Shown here: piece by piece, positions 15,578-15,600 of the stretch
How the letters are laid out: every line of letters begins with the position of its first letter
Numbering within the stretch: the stretch's first letter is position 1
NCBI GenBank assembly: GCA_034696485.1
Contig: JAQIWT010000743.1
Span: 1 to 15,600 of the forward strand
DNA from: Isohypsibius dastychi
Taxonomy: Eukaryota; Tardigrada; Eutardigrada; Parachela; Isohypsibiidae
DNA length: 15,600 nucleotides
Reading direction: 5' to 3'
The notes under the pieces: generated by a model
The model's database searches: none
Seen by the model: the letters and a program-made list of their open reading frames with translations, nothing else
Told to the model about the DNA's origin: nothing
Position numbers and translations under genes: made by a program

Positions 15578-15600
15578 GGGGGGGGGGGGGGGGGGGGGGG
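15578..15600. repeat. Terminal run of 23 G
   Basis: The window ends in an uninterrupted G tract of unknown full length. It may be a genuine long G tract like the others nearby or an assembly or sequencing edge. Confidence 0.7.

Noticed and set aside
1-15600. CRISPR array, tRNA, rRNA or bacterial operon
   Set aside because: No regularly spaced direct repeats of CRISPR type, no tRNA A/B boxes or cloverleaf noticed, and introns throughout point to an animal genome.

Overview
The window looks like a piece of a small-intron invertebrate genome, most likely a nematode. It is AT-rich. Candidate genes have introns of about 60-115 bp with GTGAGT/GTAAGG-like donors and TTTCAG, ACAG or CTAG acceptors, and long stretches are occupied by decayed repeats. 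There is no sign of bacterial operons, Shine-Dalgarno sites or RNA genes. Species assignment is inference from architecture only.

The core is a complete, apparently intact PIF/Harbinger DNA transposon at 8922-14229 (5308 bp). It has 31-bp terminal inverted repeats matching at 29/31 positions and is flanked by a TTA target duplication (8919-8921 and 14230-14232). Inside are four genes arranged as two tail-to-tail pairs: a full DDE transposase (+, 9669-10967) facing a Myb/SANT-like protein with a coiled-coil tail (-, 12375-11229), then a second transposase paralogue reduced to its N-terminal DNA-binding half (+, 12627-13160) facing a second Myb/SANT-like protein (-, 13916-13114). In characterised Harbinger elements one transposase and one Myb-like partner cooperate in nuclear import and terminal-repeat binding. 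Here the set looks duplicated, with one transposase lacking its catalytic domain, and it is the most unusual system in the window. Short exact inverted repeats tie the transposase leader to the Myb1 upstream region and to a Myb2 intron, and the subterminal zones share motifs.

Left of the transposon: 546-1175 (-) is a small two-exon gene for a secreted PAN/Apple-like protein; 1972-2457 is a weak two-exon candidate gene; 2740-3290 is a degenerate 15-bp-period repeat in inverted halves; 3480-4070 is a broken gene; 4452-4954 holds a basic open frame and an 85-bp near-perfect inverted duplication; 5133-6903 is a large foldback repeat whose left arm is interrupted by a small TA-flanked element (5216-5637); 6917-8000 has coding-like fragments and a hairpin repeat.

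Right of the transposon: 14233-14980 has no gene but contains long poly-C/poly-G tracts, a C14/G12 hairpin and a CGTA-rich repeat. A weak three-exon candidate gene lies at 15000-15382, and the window ends in a run of 23 G.
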